Under the pieces are notes generated by a model. It saw only the letters and a list, made by a program, of their open reading frames with translations. It was not told the origin of the DNA and searched no databases. Made by a program: the position numbers and the translations under genes. This document shows positions 1 through 11,559 of a stretch of DNA of 64,000 bases, piece by piece (positions within the stretch are counted from its first letter, which is position 1; each line of letters starts with the position of its first letter). The stretch comes from Dreissena polymorpha (lineage: Eukaryota > Mollusca > Bivalvia > Myida > Dreissenidae), in assembly GCF_020536995.1 (NCBI RefSeq), contig NC_068369.1, positions 17,486,921 to 17,550,920 on the forward strand. Direction: 5' to 3'.

Positions 1-256
1 CTGATTTATGATTAATAGTACTAAAACTTTTCTTACTAATTGAGTATGAGCATTTCTAGTACATATTTTATTTACTCACTAGACATTGCATATCTTCGTA
101 ATAGTGTCATCGTTTATAGACCGCAATATGCGATGAGATCAACTAATTAAACGCGTATGCTCACAAAGCGCCTGCTTATCATTAAGGCGGGAACGATAAA
201 TTCATTTCGAACTTTTTTTGTTAAATGTTGTAACTATTTAGTATACCATCACCCAC

Positions 257-3200
257 CATTTGCAGTAAGTTGCATCGTTGCCGTATACGTCCCATACTCA
301 TTCTGTAACGTTATGGTGTAGTTCCCAAAGTCACTGACATAAAACGAAAAAAATCTTAACGTGTATACCTTTCAAATATAGTTGCAAACTTTGTATTTGT
401 CAACATTTTCCAACCTTTACATATTATAATTGAGTATTTGAAAAATTAATTATGCTAAATATATTTGTTTTATTGTGTTATTTTTGCAAGAAAAGGGACA
501 TAATCCAATGTCTAATTACTCAAAGTCACACACTACTGAAGATGCATGCGATATGTGTAATCTTCGAATTTAAACATCGATCAGATCTAAGGTTAATTTG
601 TAACATGATACCGATCAATAAACTTGCATCTATACGACTGCGTACTGAAATACAATTCAATCGTTAAAATGCTATTCTATATCACTGCTGAATGATACAA
701 TGATATTTTATTGCACCGTTAACAAGTACTTCAAAAGAACCGATTATAGTAAAGTTATTAGAAATATCGGATTGCATTGCATTTATGGTGGTTAAATATA
801 TTAGATACGTTTATTTACAACGTGAAATCGCTTTTCAATGTACCTGACTTTGACCGTATTCCAGCGGTCCCACTCCAGTTCCGTCCTGTTCGGCCAGTCG
901 GTGATGCTGATTCCAGTCCTAAACGGTTGACCGTCCGATCTTGACCATATCGTTCTTGGACGTGGTAAGGATGTAAAGTTCAAGGTCAGTTTGGCCGGTT
1001 GTCCAATAGATCCCTCGAAACTGAATCTCTGTCCCCATATCGGCCTTGGAGGACCTTAAATAAGTAGCCAGACGGTGTTATTTTGAATCATTCTAAACAA
1101 TCTAGAACAATCACCAAGCCTTACACACAATTTACATCTGGCCATCTTTTTTTATTGCAATCGCGATATTCCGCATATTTATAGAAGCTTTCACATACAG
1201 CTGGAGATATTAAGTGGACATGATAAATCAGCCTCTACATGTATCTTACTATTTTACTCCCGAATTTATTTAATGGATTACATTGCGCCTGGTCATAGCA
1301 CAATGGTCTTTTATTTACGCTTGGGACCAATATAACCCAGATTGAAAATCTTCGAGGCTTAACGGACAATGAACCTGCTCCCAAAGCTAGCTAATAAGGC
1401 GATGAAGTATATGTGTCTCGATGTTGTTCATTACTTCAAATATACAGTAAATAGTGTTCTATATGATTCAGGCAACGAGGAAATAGGTCCAAACTCGCTT
1501 TTTATTGTTTGCGTAAAACATCTGAACGAATATGTAATGTTGGTGCATGGTGGAAATTTGTTTAATTTATTAAAAAAAAGTGCGAACAATTATTTCATGA
1601 GCAAGTTCTATGAGCAAAAAATCTAACGGTAAAACTGTATACGGTGTGTCGTAATTCTGTATTTTAACACAAACAAAAATACTCATCAACGATTATTTTC
1701 AATTCATTTGTAATCATATAATAAACTAAGAAAGCGGTAAAGGGGAAATATATCATATTAGCAAAATCAAGCAAAGCGTATCAAGGTAACTTACACAACA
1801 CGGTTAAATTTGCCCCTCGCGTTACGTTCTTTTCGTTACTTAACCGGTTGTAGCCGGTGCATACCCACAATCCAATGTCATCGAAGCTAGCGCCTGGCGA
1901 CTGCATTGTGACATCAGCAGACCCGTTTGCAAAGAGCATCGACTTTCCCGTGTTTAGGTTCATGATAGACCACGTGGGGTCGGGATGGGCTTGGAAGTTG
2001 CACTCAATGCTGAACGTGGCGTTTTCCATGACAGTGGTAGGGCCGAGGGAGAATCCGTCTATTTCAGCCGGGTCTTGGAGATTACAATTGTATGAAGTTA
2101 GTAGTAATTAAGTTTTTATATACAGTCGAGAATTTCTCAGTTGTCATTGATATATTTTTCATAAATCAAATTGTTCGATCACAATAAATAAATAGGTTTT
2201 CTCAAATCAACGTGTAATGAACGAATTGAGATGCACAATGTAACGTTATTAGAACGCAATAAATTAATGAAGATTCGCACCGTATTCATCGAATAAACAA
2301 CATCTTTGCCACCATGTATGGATTTTAATATTTTAGCTTAAGTTTAACGTTTGTTTATAATTCACGGTTGATGTAATTTAAAGTGATTATAATACGCCTC
2401 ATGTTAGGTTGTGTTACTGCTTTCTTTAAAAATGATATTGATACATAAAATGAACACTTAACAATAACGCGGAACACCTAAAACGAGTCAAATTAATGAC
2501 AGTTACAACAATAATAGGACCTACATTCTACGTCCACTGTGATGACGTCAATTGTGACGTTTGCTCCTGTTGTGTTGAAGTACGGAGCGTCCGTCATATT
2601 CAAGGCGTAGCAGACGTATTGGCCGGAATACGTCCGGTCGATGTTGAAAATCAGGAGGTCGGTTCCATTCTGCCTGTAGGGATGCCTCGAGTCGTTTTTG
2701 GCCCAGTACACTGCGATGTGCGCCTGAGCCGTGGTATTACAGCGAACGATCAAATTGTCGCCTTCCAAACGTGTGTACTTGCTAAGATTTGATGAAACGA
2801 TCTGAAGCCCTTAATAAAGAAACATTTTGCGTGCGAACAATTTTTACATATTGTATAGGAAATCCAAAATCTAACTAACGCCATAACGATATTTCATAAA
2901 TTCAGCGGCATGTCGGGGTTAGGTATATGTTTTCGGAAAACAATTCTACACTATTTTGGCACGCTGCGATTAAAAACAGCTCAACGTATAACTTATTGAC
3001 AATGTTTGTAACATTTATAATAATTGTCTGTTTTAAGTACGGGGAATAATTTGTATAAATATATAGATTAGGAGAAAATCGGGTTACTTAGTGGGTGCTT
3101 TAAATGGATTTTTTGTTCACCAAACAAAACATTATCCTTATGACAAACGAAAGCTTGGTGAAAGAATATCTCAGTAAAATACTGTAGTGGTGTCAGTAAG

Positions 3201-4273
3201 TATAACTTTCAAAGTGGAATCCGAAAATGTCAAATGAAAGCGAATTAGCTTGTTTGAAGCAAATGCACATTTTCAAGGTAGCTTAATGTATATTAAATTA
3301 CCATAGACGACTCACATAACATTATTTTGGATATTAATAATATTTCGAAAGTTCAGTTTGATAAACAGTTTCGTCTACTGAACACTGGATTATTATTGCT
3401 TACAACAGTTTATACACCTAAAGTTTTCAAGTGCAGTTGTTATTTCATACATTCTTTTTGCCCTGTATGTGACACCTCGGTTGTTAAATCTAATTCACTG
3501 ACTGTGGAGGAACAGTGTTTCTGTGAGTTAATAAAACATAATAATAAATGCTATCCGGTCTGTAAGTGTATGCTAGAAGTATGGTTTGTAGTGAGAAAAA
3601 TACATTATGAATATTGCATTTTCGTGTTTATTTGAATGTTGTTATTTGCCTAATACATTATATCTGTGCAATATATAGGCTCCTCCAAAAGGGTTTTTCG
3701 GTAAACGGGTATAGCGTCATTTCAAGACCAAAGTGCGTTACAAATTTTGTTGTTGAGCACCACAGTTCTCTATGAAGGTAGATTGGTGTCAAGAAACTAC
3801 AATTGTAAATATTTCGCATAGATCTACTGTTACAATAATTGTCCATCATTGGATCAGCACAATTCTTTACATTATGAGCAGTTATTAATTTACGTAATTT
3901 AATGAATATTTTACATGTAAATATTCGTTCGCGTTATTAAGTTAGTCCATATTGTTATAAAAATAGTTAAATAAGTGCTTTGGTAAAAATATAATTTTCG
4001 CACTACTTGTATACCATCTTCTGTTTTTTTTTTTAAATTAAAAGCTTATATTCAATACACGACTTACTTTATTACTACTCATTTATTTCCATCTAAGCAA
4101 CATTTTAGTCAGACATCAAAACTTGGTCAAATGTGTTTGTCTGCAAAACGTACGTCGGTTTCACTACTCAACAGCATATAGATAATGATAATGAATTTAA
4201 AACAAGTGATAACAAATGCAAACGTACCTGCTAATACAAGACATATCGTAAAAAACCGATCCATATTCAACAT
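257..4273 (-). CDS. IgSF/FN3 receptor paralogue 1, 5' five exons (partial, runs off left edge)
   Basis: Minus-strand split gene. Exons: 4228-4273 (start codon and signal peptide MLNMDRFFTICLVLAG), 2525-2809 (Ig1), 1795-2073 (Ig2), 844-1054 and 257-333 (Ig3). All junctions are AG acceptors and GT donors, and the phases agree throughout. Ig1 shows the B-strand Cys (IVRCNTT), the Trp (VYWAKND) and the F-strand YVC. Ig2 shows IECNFQ, TWSIM and GLWVCTGYN. Ig3 keeps IWSRSDG and DFGNYT but has no cysteine in either disulfide position. Many N-glycosylation sequons fit an extracellular chain. FN3 and membrane exons, present in gene 2, would lie left of base 1. Exon lengths match gene 2 (285, 279 and 77 identical; 211 against 205). 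Introns and the upstream region also align with gene 2 at about 26.5 kb offset. Likely a cell-surface adhesion or recognition receptor; ligand unknown. I recognise the family, not a named gene. Confidence 0.85.
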
Positions 4274-6268
4274 CCAATCACAGGTTTGTTAACTCAATTT
4301 CAGTTGTCAGTTGGTTAATTTATTGACATTGTGTTATCATACATTGAATTTACAGTGAAATAGCATTAATCGTGGTTTCTTAATTCATAACAACTCCAGG
4401 CTCTCCTGTTTACGATAACAACGATAATATATCGAGATTAAAGGAGCATGACCCTTGTTACCTGACATTGAAAACTAGAATCACATGCATCGTTAAATAC
4501 ACGTAGTACGTCATAGTGTTTGTTTTTCAAACATTCAGAGGTCCTTTCGCGCCTTAGGGGCATTCTTCGAGTACCTTTAATTCGTCCCGGCATCCTGTAT
4601 AACTTAATAACTGAAATACTTTCTGACGTTGGCGACATGTGAAACATGTGAGCTGCAACTATAGCAATGACTATTCAGTGCTTTTTATTTTGTTGTAGAT
4701 TACTTGCTTTTGTTGCTGGGTGGCGAAGTTAGAATACTCGAAGTAATGCCCACCTGTCGTAGTGTGCTCTCCATCTACCCCAAGGTGTACACAACTCTTC
4801 AAAAATGGGACGAACAATTTTGGGTTAACCGCTTTTCACAACAATAAGTGTTAACAGTTTGTTGTTGAATTCTGTACTATTGCGACTAGGGAAGAATAGG
4901 AGCTGTAGTACCCGGAGAAAACCCAACCCGACTAGCAATAATGACAATCATCAGTTCAAAGGTCAACTATATATGTTCCGCAGCCTTATATTAATTTAAA
5001 TAGAACCATAAATATACGCATCATTTTGGTGTATGTTAACCTTCTCATTAATATCACAAAGTTAACCTTTCTTTCCAAAATCCGTTTATTATTTCAGATT
5101 TCTTTTTCATTTAAGACAGAAAGTTTCGACACGTGAAACTGTTTCAATGTTTTCTTCATAAAATACAATTTAACTCATATTTTGGTTGCATAATATCTAT
5201 ATTGGTTACAGTTTTACTTGATAATAAAAATCAATATTTTTACATTACTTTTAAATCTCGACATTTGATTTTCTTCCGATTTTGTATAACCTTTTTTTAT
5301 TATCTTTTTTTCGCTTTCTTGCTCTCTGTCATTACGTTAACACAGCTTTAATACACAATATTTTGCAATGTTCAATCTAGTACACATGTGATAGAAGCGC
5401 TCCGATCATCCTTGACATTGAGAAATGAACATATAGGATTACAGAACTAAGGGTTAATGTTTAACAAAACATTGCCCTATGGTAAAATCTCCAGTTGTGT
5501 ACGTCTAGTAAAGGTTATATATATATACCTAAATAATTCATTTCTGCAAGTTTAAACACAACCTGTATTGAAAAAATGTATTGCACAAATCAAATTTTTA
5601 ACTGAATATGACTTGCGTTCCCTGACCCGTGATTTTCGCTCTAAATTAAGAAATATTTTGGAAAACTATACTTTATTCGTAGCTCTATGTCATAAGATAT
5701 AAACATTATAAATTACCCGTAGTTTGAATACAGTTATTATATTGACTGCCCTATATATGCATCACTCCAAATAAAATAAGTCGAATATGGTAATGTTCTT
5801 TCGTTTTATTGATTCTTGGTCAGTCAAATTTAACACATATATATGATTACAAACTTATTGCGAGTGTAAATGAGAAGTGCCTTATATCAAACACATCTAT
5901 CGAGATCTAGTTATGCTTGATTTAAATTGTATTCGCATCATTTTTATATAACATTGTTTATTCTTGCTAGGACATGTCCAAATATTTTACTAAAAACAAA
6001 CAGGCGTTAAAGACTTCAGACTGAATAGCATTTGCTTAAGATGGTAAGCATTTATAAATCACACACGCGGCCACAAACATAAGATAACACATACGCTATC
6101 TAAATGACTGTGTTCGTATTAAGACGTCTGTGTGCTATGTTAAAGAAGAAACTCGTTTTCATATTGTTGTTTTTTTCTTGCAAACTAGAAAAAATTCACG
6201 GGTTGGAAAGTTGGTAAGAACGAGATGCACCGATTAACACAATGGTAAAATGAAATATAAGCGCATAT
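4274..6268. other. 5' flank of receptor gene 1, no further gene seen
   Basis: AT-rich non-coding sequence. Much of it aligns by eye with the flank of gene 2: the stretch around 4440-4500 matches 30935-31000, and 5356-5490 matches 31545-31660. The promoter of gene 1 should lie here. I see no TATA element I would call with confidence, and no open frame resembling a known protein. Confidence 0.5.
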
Positions 6269-6484
6269 ATAATATTTTATGCACACATAAAAGATTTTAT
6301 GTCATTGTACGATTTCTTAATTGTTGAACATTATATTGGTTCAAGCCTTATATTTAATTACTTGTGTATAACCTCAGTGTGGGGTCACATGGGCTCTTTT
6401 GACCAATCAAATTCAGTGTTGGCCATTGTGGCCCTTTGTATCCTTTTAGACTAACGAGGAATCCAATGTGGTCGAAATTAACAA
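6269..6484 (+). repeat. Left copy of an identical 216-bp direct repeat
   Basis: Bases 6269-6484 recur at 14765-14980 in the same orientation. I found no mismatch, and the offset is exactly 8496 at both ends, so there is no indel. The repeat starts ATAATATTTTATGCACAC and ends GTCGAAATTAACAA. It lacks TG...CA ends and there is no target duplication outside the pair, so an ordinary LTR is not supported. Confidence 0.9.
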
Positions 6485-8215
6485 TTACGCTCTTAAGCGA
6501 TACTTCCAAGGATTTATTTTAATAGGATATGATGCCGTTTCATTCCGTTTATGTGAAGGATTATCTCTCGTTGTACGAAGACTTACACCAATGGTGTTAT
6601 CCCGTGTGATACTAAGTTTAAAGGGCAGTTGAACAAGTACACATACTTATCACTATCAGTGCCGTGTGCAGAAAACTTTCCGACGTATACGCAGTCTAGC
6701 GTGAAAGGTTTCCAAGTTGGCGGCGCCCGCAGCGTAATTAGCGCATATCGCCAGTCACTTTTTTATGCTGATCAGCTACATAGTTGTCGCTGCCCTGTAT
6801 CAGTCATACTGATTCAGTTCAGATATTAAGTATTCAAATATCGTGTTAACATTTGTGCCTGACTTTAAGTTCTGGCTGTTTAAATTATTATTTTTTCTGC
6901 CTTTTTAAGAATGATGATCAATTCGGGTCAGCTCTATATATCTTGTATATTTATTATTGTCTTATTTAATTTAAAGTTCAGCCTGGGCTTATACTTTATG
7001 AATATTTACGACACATTTATATTATCAGTTTAGCTGGGTTTCCCACTGTCACATTAACCGATGTCTTCACGTTTTTATGAAATAAACAATGAAACACCCT
7101 TTCATTTTAGTCTATATTACCATACCTCATATGGTCAACGTGTGTATTTTAAAATTCTTGTGATGTGTTTTGTTGTGCTATTGTTGTTCATGTTTTCTTT
7201 ATGGCAATTATTTGGTCGTAATATTTTCATTAACATATCCTTGTTAAGTCTGTAACTACTAAAAACTATAAATAATTTTAATATTCTTAAAAGCTTCATA
7301 TTCATATATATATATATCTTATTTGTATGTGGTGTGGTGTGTCTTATAGTCACAATGTAATTTTAACCTTCAAGTTTTGTCTTGTAGTCACATCTGGTCA
7401 GTCTATTTGTGACTTGTAGTCACAATAGTTCACATAAGGTTATACCCAAGGAGTGTCCGTAAAGGTGACCGGTAGCTGCAGAATCCCACAGCCAGAGCCA
7501 GAGAACAGAAATATCCTTTCGCGTATCCTTCAGTTAATGAAAAATCGTGTCTTTATGATGCCAAAAACTTGCTGAAGTTTCTTTCTACATTTTTATTTAT
7601 CAAACTATTTTCCATTATTATACTTTCATTAATGCTTCATAAGTGTAATATCTATCAATCTTAATTTTTTATATCAATTTTATGTACAGGTATATGTTTT
7701 GTAAACACATTTTGATTTATATAATTATATACACAGGCGTTTCATCAAATAAGCAAGTTTCAGGTTTCAAGTATTTGTGTACGTATAACATTTGTGCTCA
7801 TTATAAGCAAGACATATGTATTTGTATCTATCTCTAAAACACACTCTAGTGTTATTGTCACTAAAAGCCATGCTCGCTATTTAATATACTATCATTTACC
7901 GGTATGTGTCTTTATGTACTTAAGTCATGAACAATGTGAATCATATTCACAATCTTGAACTCGTGGGTTATATACTGTATGAATTATAAAAAAGCGGCTC
8001 TTCTTAACATTTGATTATGTTTTCGACTCACAGTATATTTTACAATAGGATTTTGGAGACAATTATTTATAATCTCTTTCGCAATATTAATGTAATTTTT
8101 GTAATCTGTCATTATATTTTCAAGATTATACCAAGTTTAAATAATTTTAATCATCTGTTCTGTATGCTGCTGGTTTTATAATATATGAACGCTGTTAGTT
8201 ATCATTTCAGGCCAT
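6485..8215. other. Non-coding interior next to the left direct repeat
   Basis: AT-rich sequence with only short chance open frames. A phrase close to TTGTAGTCACA recurs around 7340-7430. I recognise no gene and no primer-binding site just after the left repeat. Confidence 0.4.
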
Positions 8216-8457
8216 GCCTACCTCTCAACACCGCAATACAAAGGACCTGTCCGCTGGCTGGCACTTCCTGTACAAGTACTACAAAGGGGCGATAAGGCAC
8301 GTTTCCAGCCCTTCCTTTGAACACTACATTAAACCTGCCTACCTCTCAACACCCCAATACAGAGGACCTGTCCACTGGCTGGCACTTCCTGTACAAGTAC
8401 TACAATGGGACGATAAGGCACGTTTTCAGCCCTTCCTATCGAACACTACATTAAACC
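8216..8457 (+). repeat. Tandem duplication of a 121-bp unit
   Basis: Two adjacent copies (8216-8336 and 8337-8457) each begin GCCTACCTCTCAACACC and end near ACACTACATTAAACC, with roughly ten differences. The open frame across them (8214-8531) has no recognisable domain and reads the two copies in different frames, so a protein-coding origin is uncertain. Confidence 0.8.
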
Positions 8458-8609
8458 ACGAAGGACCAGTACGAACAATTACGGCTAGAAACAGGAAGAC
8501 TTCACTCTTCAGAACATTGTGTTTTATCTAGTGATCTTCAGTTTTTTAGTTTTATATGTCATACTTATACATTTTTAATGTTACGTCCGATTATAGTTAC
8601 CAGCTCAGG

Positions 8610-10840
8610 CTGATACTAATGGTTTAGTTCTCTCCGAAGTAAGTATGTATATGCCTGATTAAAAAATTTTCAGTTTAGACTGATATTTATGTTATAGTTC
8701 TCTACGAAAGAACTATTTTTATGCAGGCCTTGATTATATTTTTCAATATATCGGCCTGATTTTGCTTATACCGTTCAGGCTGATATTGTTGTTATAGTTC
8801 TCTACGCAGGAACTATGTTTATGAAGGCCTTGCTTATTCATTTTTCAATATTTGGCCTGATTTTGCTTATACCGTTCAGGCTGATATTGTTATTATAGTT
8901 CTCTACGCAGAACTATGTTTATGCAGGCCTTGCTTATTTATTTTTCAATATTTGGCCTGATTTTGCTTATACCGTTCAGGCTGATATTGTTATTATAGTT
9001 CTCTACGCAGAACTATATTATAGTTCTCTACGCGGAACTATGTTAATGCAGGCCTTGCTTTTATATTTTCCATTATTCAGCCTGATTTTAGTTATACCGT
9101 TCAGGCTGATATGGATGTTATAGTTCTCTACGCAGAACTATTTTTATGCAGGCCTTGCTTATTATTATTTTCCAATATTCAGCCTGATTTTAGTTGGACC
9201 GTTCAGGCCGATATTGATATTTTAGTTCTCTACGCAGAACTATGTTTGTGCAGGCCTTGCTTATTATTATTTTCCAATATTCAGCCTGATTTTAGTTGGA
9301 CCGTTCAGGCCGATATTGATATTTTAGTTCTCTACGAAGGAACTATGTTTATGCAGGCTTTGCTTATTATATTTTACAATATTCAGCCTGATTTTAGTTG
9401 GACCGTTCAGGCCGATATTGAGATTTTAGTTCTCTACGAAGGAACTATATTTATTCAGGCTGTGCATATATTTTTCTATATTCAAACTGATTTTCAGTAT
9501 TCCATTCAGGCTGATATTGATGTTATGGTTCTCTACGAAGGAACTATGTTTTATGCAACCCTTGCTTATATTTTTCAGTATTCTTTCTGATTTTAGTTAT
9601 TCCGTTCAGGACGATATTGAGGATATAGTTCTCTACGAAGGAACTAAATTTATGCATGATTTTAGTTATTCAGTTCAGTCCATGCTTATATTTTTCAATA
9701 TTCTGCAGGATTTTAGTTATTATCCCCACGCTTTTTGAAAAAAAGGTGGGGATATTGTGGTGATCTCCGCCGTCCGTCCGTCCGTCCGTCTGTCCGTCCG
9801 TCCGTCCTGGCCACTATCTCCTCCTACACTAAAAGCACTAGAACCTTGAAATTTACACACATGGTAGCTATGAGCATATGTGCGACGGTGCACTATTTGG
9901 AATTTTGATCTGACCCCTGGGTCAAAAGTTATAGGGGTTGGGGTGGGGCCGCGTCAGAAATTATCACTCATTTTTTTAGGTTATTTTACATTTACTTCTT
10001 TATTTCTACACCGATTCACTTCAAATTGATACTGGACCTCACCTATGACAATACGGTCAATCTCAACCATGCATGGCCCCATTCCCAACCCTGGGGCGCC
10101 CCGCCCACATAGGCCACACCCACCAAAAATTTCCATTTACTATAATTTTTTCATTTCTACACGGATTCACTTCAAATTGATACTGAACTTTTGTTATGAC
10201 ATTAGGGTCAATCTCAACTATGCATGGCCCCAATCCCAACCCTGGGGCGCCCGCCCACATAGGCCACACCCACCAAAAAAAATCCATTTACTATAAAAAA
10301 AATTTAGGTTATTTTACATTAACTTCTTCATTACTACACTGATTCACTTCAAATTGATACTGAACCTCTCTTATGACAAAACGGTCAAACTCAACTATGC
10401 ATGGCCCCGTTGCCAACCCTGGGGCGCCACGCCCACATAGACCACACCCGCCCAAAATTGCCTTTTACTATAATTTCTTCATTAATACACTGATTCACTT
10501 CAAATTGATACTGAACCTCTCTTATGACAATACGGTCAATCTCAACTATGCATGGCCCCATTACCAACCCTGGGGCACCCCGCCCACATAGGCCACACCC
10601 TCCCAAAATTGCCTTTTACTATAACTTCTTTATTTTTACACCCATTCACTTCTAATTGATACTGAACTTCTCTTATGACAATACAGTCAATCTCAACTAT
10701 GCATGGCCCCATGATCAACCCTGGGGCGCCCTTGGGTCAAACATGCGGCGTGGGGATACGCGTCGGCCTCTGCCGCGCCATTTCTAGTTCAGTTTAGGCT
10801 GATATTGATACTATAGTTCTCTTCGAAGGAGCTATTTTAC
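8610..10840 (+). repeat. 102-bp tandem repeat array split by a HINE element
   Basis: About eleven units of roughly 102 bp occupy 8610-9720. Each carries TAGTTCTCTACG, a GCAGGCCTTGCTTAT block, CCTGATTTTAGTTAT and GTTCAGGCTGATATTG. The array resumes at 10789 for half a unit after an inserted element at 9721-10788. Because 102 is divisible by three, the array sustains a 159-codon open frame at 9111-9590 that repeats every 34 residues. I take that frame as a by-product of the periodicity. Confidence 0.85.
9721..10788 (+). mobile_element. Helentron-associated (HINE / pearl-type) non-autonomous element
   Basis: A rolling-circle type element without coding capacity. In order it shows: the 5' end TATCCCCACGC; a (CCGT)n microsatellite at about 9768-9808; five core repeats of roughly 150-175 bp, each with TGCATGGCCCC and CCTGGGGCGCC; the inverted copy GCGTGGGGATA at about 10748; a hairpin (GCGTCGGC, loop CTCT, GCCGCGC); and CTAGT at the 3' end. 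This matches what I know of Helentron-associated elements and bivalve pearl/CvA elements. The host 102-bp repeat gives an empty site: GTTAT plus TCAG rejoins to the GTTATTCAG seen at 9665-9673. That means insertion between two Ts with no target duplication, as expected for Helentrons. Confidence 0.8.
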
Positions 10841-11559
10841 CTAAGTTGGGTACCAGATCAGGTCATGAATGTACTTACATGTTCCGTCTGATTCAGATAT
10901 CTGGACATGCCATGCATATATTTATCTTTTAATTTCTGCCCAGTCAGGCATCGTTGGGGTTTACTCTACCCCTCTAACTAAACTTATTTCTATTTCCTAT
11001 GACCAAAGTTTTTAACTTATTTTCCCTGTTTTTCTGATTGGTATGTGCCAATTTTACCGTATATGCCAATCTTAACGGGTAGTTATTCTAACAGTTCTAG
11101 TGTCAACACATCTTTCCCATTGGTACTTGTTCAAATACCAATTCATTTGATTAATACCCAGATTATACTCCTGGGGTTCATAAACCTGTGTGTTGGCTTA
11201 CTATACGAATAAAATTGCCTTCTGCCCGATAATCTTCATCTCCCAAAAGATGCTTCTGGGTCTAAGATTTTGAAGCTACTGTTGGGCATATTAGTTTTTC
11301 ATATCTCTGAGTTAAAGGGAATGTCGCCCCACAGGGATCTGCCACATCCCTATGTAAATAATCATGCTCCACTAAGTCACACCAAATAAGATCAATAAGT
11401 TTCCTAGGTTTTGTCCTCGAAAGCCATTACATATATATTTTACTTTGCTTACTCATAAGCGATAATCGATAGCCCAGTTCTTTTACGTTTTAAATCACGG
11501 GCTTGTTACCCGAGCTGTTCCATATGGTTATTCCCACAGATATTCCTCTGGATTATTGG
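10841..11559. other. Non-coding sequence between two tandem arrays
   Basis: No open frame of note and no repeat structure I could define. It may hold diverged copies of the array that follows. Confidence 0.35.

Noticed and set aside
1857-2111. Plus-strand frames opposite the Ig exons (also 2496-2792 and 28857-29057)
   Set aside because: Shadows of the conserved minus-strand Ig exons with no domain of their own.
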